A DNA stretch of 6,384 nucleotides from JBBDRV01 sp040905285 (GTDB lineage Bacteria > Bacteroidota > Rhodothermia > Balneolales > Balneolaceae): positions 1 through 6,384 of the forward strand of contig JBBDRV010000131.1 of NCBI GenBank assembly GCA_040905285.1, in the 5' to 3' direction. Below the pieces are notes generated by a model. The model was given only the letters and a program-made list of their open reading frames with translations, was not told the origin of the DNA and did not search any database. A program made the translations under genes and the position numbers. Shown piece after piece: positions 5,830 through 6,384 of the stretch; position 1 is the first letter of the stretch; every line of letters starts with the position of its first letter.

Positions 5830-6300
5830 TCATTTGCGCGGAAATTCAATCAAGCCGCGTCCTTTCTTTTCTATTTGTCCCTTTTTATTCAGGACATCGA
5901 GCGCCGCGTCAATAATCCCATTGACAAATTGTCCGCTTTTTTGGGTTGAATAGTCCTTGGCAAGCTCTATCGCCTCATTAATTGTTACTTTGGTGGGAAT
6001 GTCATCGAACCGGAGGAATTCGCACAGAGCAATACGTAAAATCAACTTGTCAATGACGGCCAGACGGTTAATTTCCCAGTTTCTTATTTGGTCTTCAATA
6101 ACGGCATCCAGCTCCTGTTCCATGTCTGTCGTCCGAAGAAACAGCTTTTCCGCAAATGCCAGGGCTTCTTTGTCCTTGCCGAGTTTTTTTTTCAGTATGT
6201 ACGTGCGAATTTCAGAAGCCGGGTTTTGTCCTACCTCCAGTGCATAAAGAGCCTGCAAAACCACTTCACGGACAATTCTTCGATTGATCATAGAATCCAT
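5830..6300 (-). CDS. nusB: Transcription antitermination factor NusB
   Basis: This 156-residue all-helical protein has the NusB fold. The N-terminal RRIVREVVLQALYALEVG is the arginine-rich RNA-contacting helix and its continuation. The C-terminal NRLAVIDKLILRIALCEFL and VTINEAIELAKDYSTQKSGQ segments, then FVNGIIDAAL, are family hallmarks. NusB binds NusE (ribosomal protein S10) on boxA RNA to form the antitermination complex that supports full-length rRNA transcription. The length is normal for the family. Two starts are close together: ATG at 6300 has a weak AGGGA 11 bases upstream, while ATG at 6291 (MINRRI) fits the usual N-terminus. The first is annotated. It is the first visible gene of the operon with the phosphatase and ychF. 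The 84 bases upstream to the window edge show no gene and presumably hold the promoter, though no clear box is seen. Confidence 0.95.
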   Translation of the reverse strand: MDSMINRRIVREVVLQALYALEVGQNPASEIRTYILKKKLGKDKEALAFAEKLFLRTTDMEQELDAVIEDQIRNWEINRLAVIDKLILRIALCEFLRFDDIPTKVTINEAIELAKDYSTQKSGQFVNGIIDAALDVLNKKGQIEKKGRGLIEFPRK

Positions 6301-6384
6301 TCATTAATAAGTCCCTGGCAGTCTGTCGAACTTACTCTACAGAGCTGCGCATGCGACCTTTTTACACATTGGAATCCCGCTTTC

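Noticed and set aside
6348..6355. Perfect 8-bp palindrome CGCATGCG upstream of nusB as an operator.
   Set aside because: It is too short and has no extended symmetry, so it is expected by chance.

Overview
The window carries six protein-coding genes in two blocks that point toward each other, separated by an unusual 548-base gap. It looks like chromosomal DNA of a Bacteroidota-type bacterium, possibly the Balneolota/Rhodothermota branch. The reasons are weak or missing Shine-Dalgarno sequences, a Bacteroidota-like ATP-dependent PEP carboxykinase, a NusB beginning MINRRI, and an acidic SPOR-domain lipoprotein. This placement is an inference from protein character, with moderate to low certainty. 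Base composition is moderate and I see no IS element, phage gene, CRISPR array, tRNA or rRNA.

Left block. Positions 1-785 hold the 5' part of a carbon-nitrogen hydrolase on the minus strand, most like N-carbamoylputrescine amidase (aguB), cut by the window edge. It diverges from pckA (1148-2752, plus), which makes PEP from oxaloacetate. The 362-base divergent spacer contains two GC-rich hairpins and a short inverted repeat. Downstream of pckA, 2844-3494 encodes a predicted lipoprotein with a C-terminal SPOR (peptidoglycan-binding) domain.

Middle gap (3495-4042). This is the most interesting part. It contains a clearly recognisable TPP (thiamine pyrophosphate) riboswitch on the plus strand at about 3820-3917. 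Just before it lie two well-formed hairpins, which fall inside a 45-codon small ORF. No thiamine gene follows: the next gene is the 3' end of ychF on the opposite strand. The riboswitch is therefore an orphan here. It may be a relic of a rearranged thiamine operon, the control element of a small RNA, or the head of a transcript antisense to ychF.

Right block. A compact minus-strand operon reads nusB (6300-5830), a PPP-family metallophosphoesterase (5820-5134) and ychF (5137-4043). The phosphatase begins with GTG nine bases after the nusB stop and in the same frame. Its stop overlaps the ychF start by four bases (ATGA). The trio joins a transcription antitermination factor, a small phosphatase and a ribosome-associated nucleotide-hydrolysing protein, so a growth or translation-linked housekeeping operon is likely.
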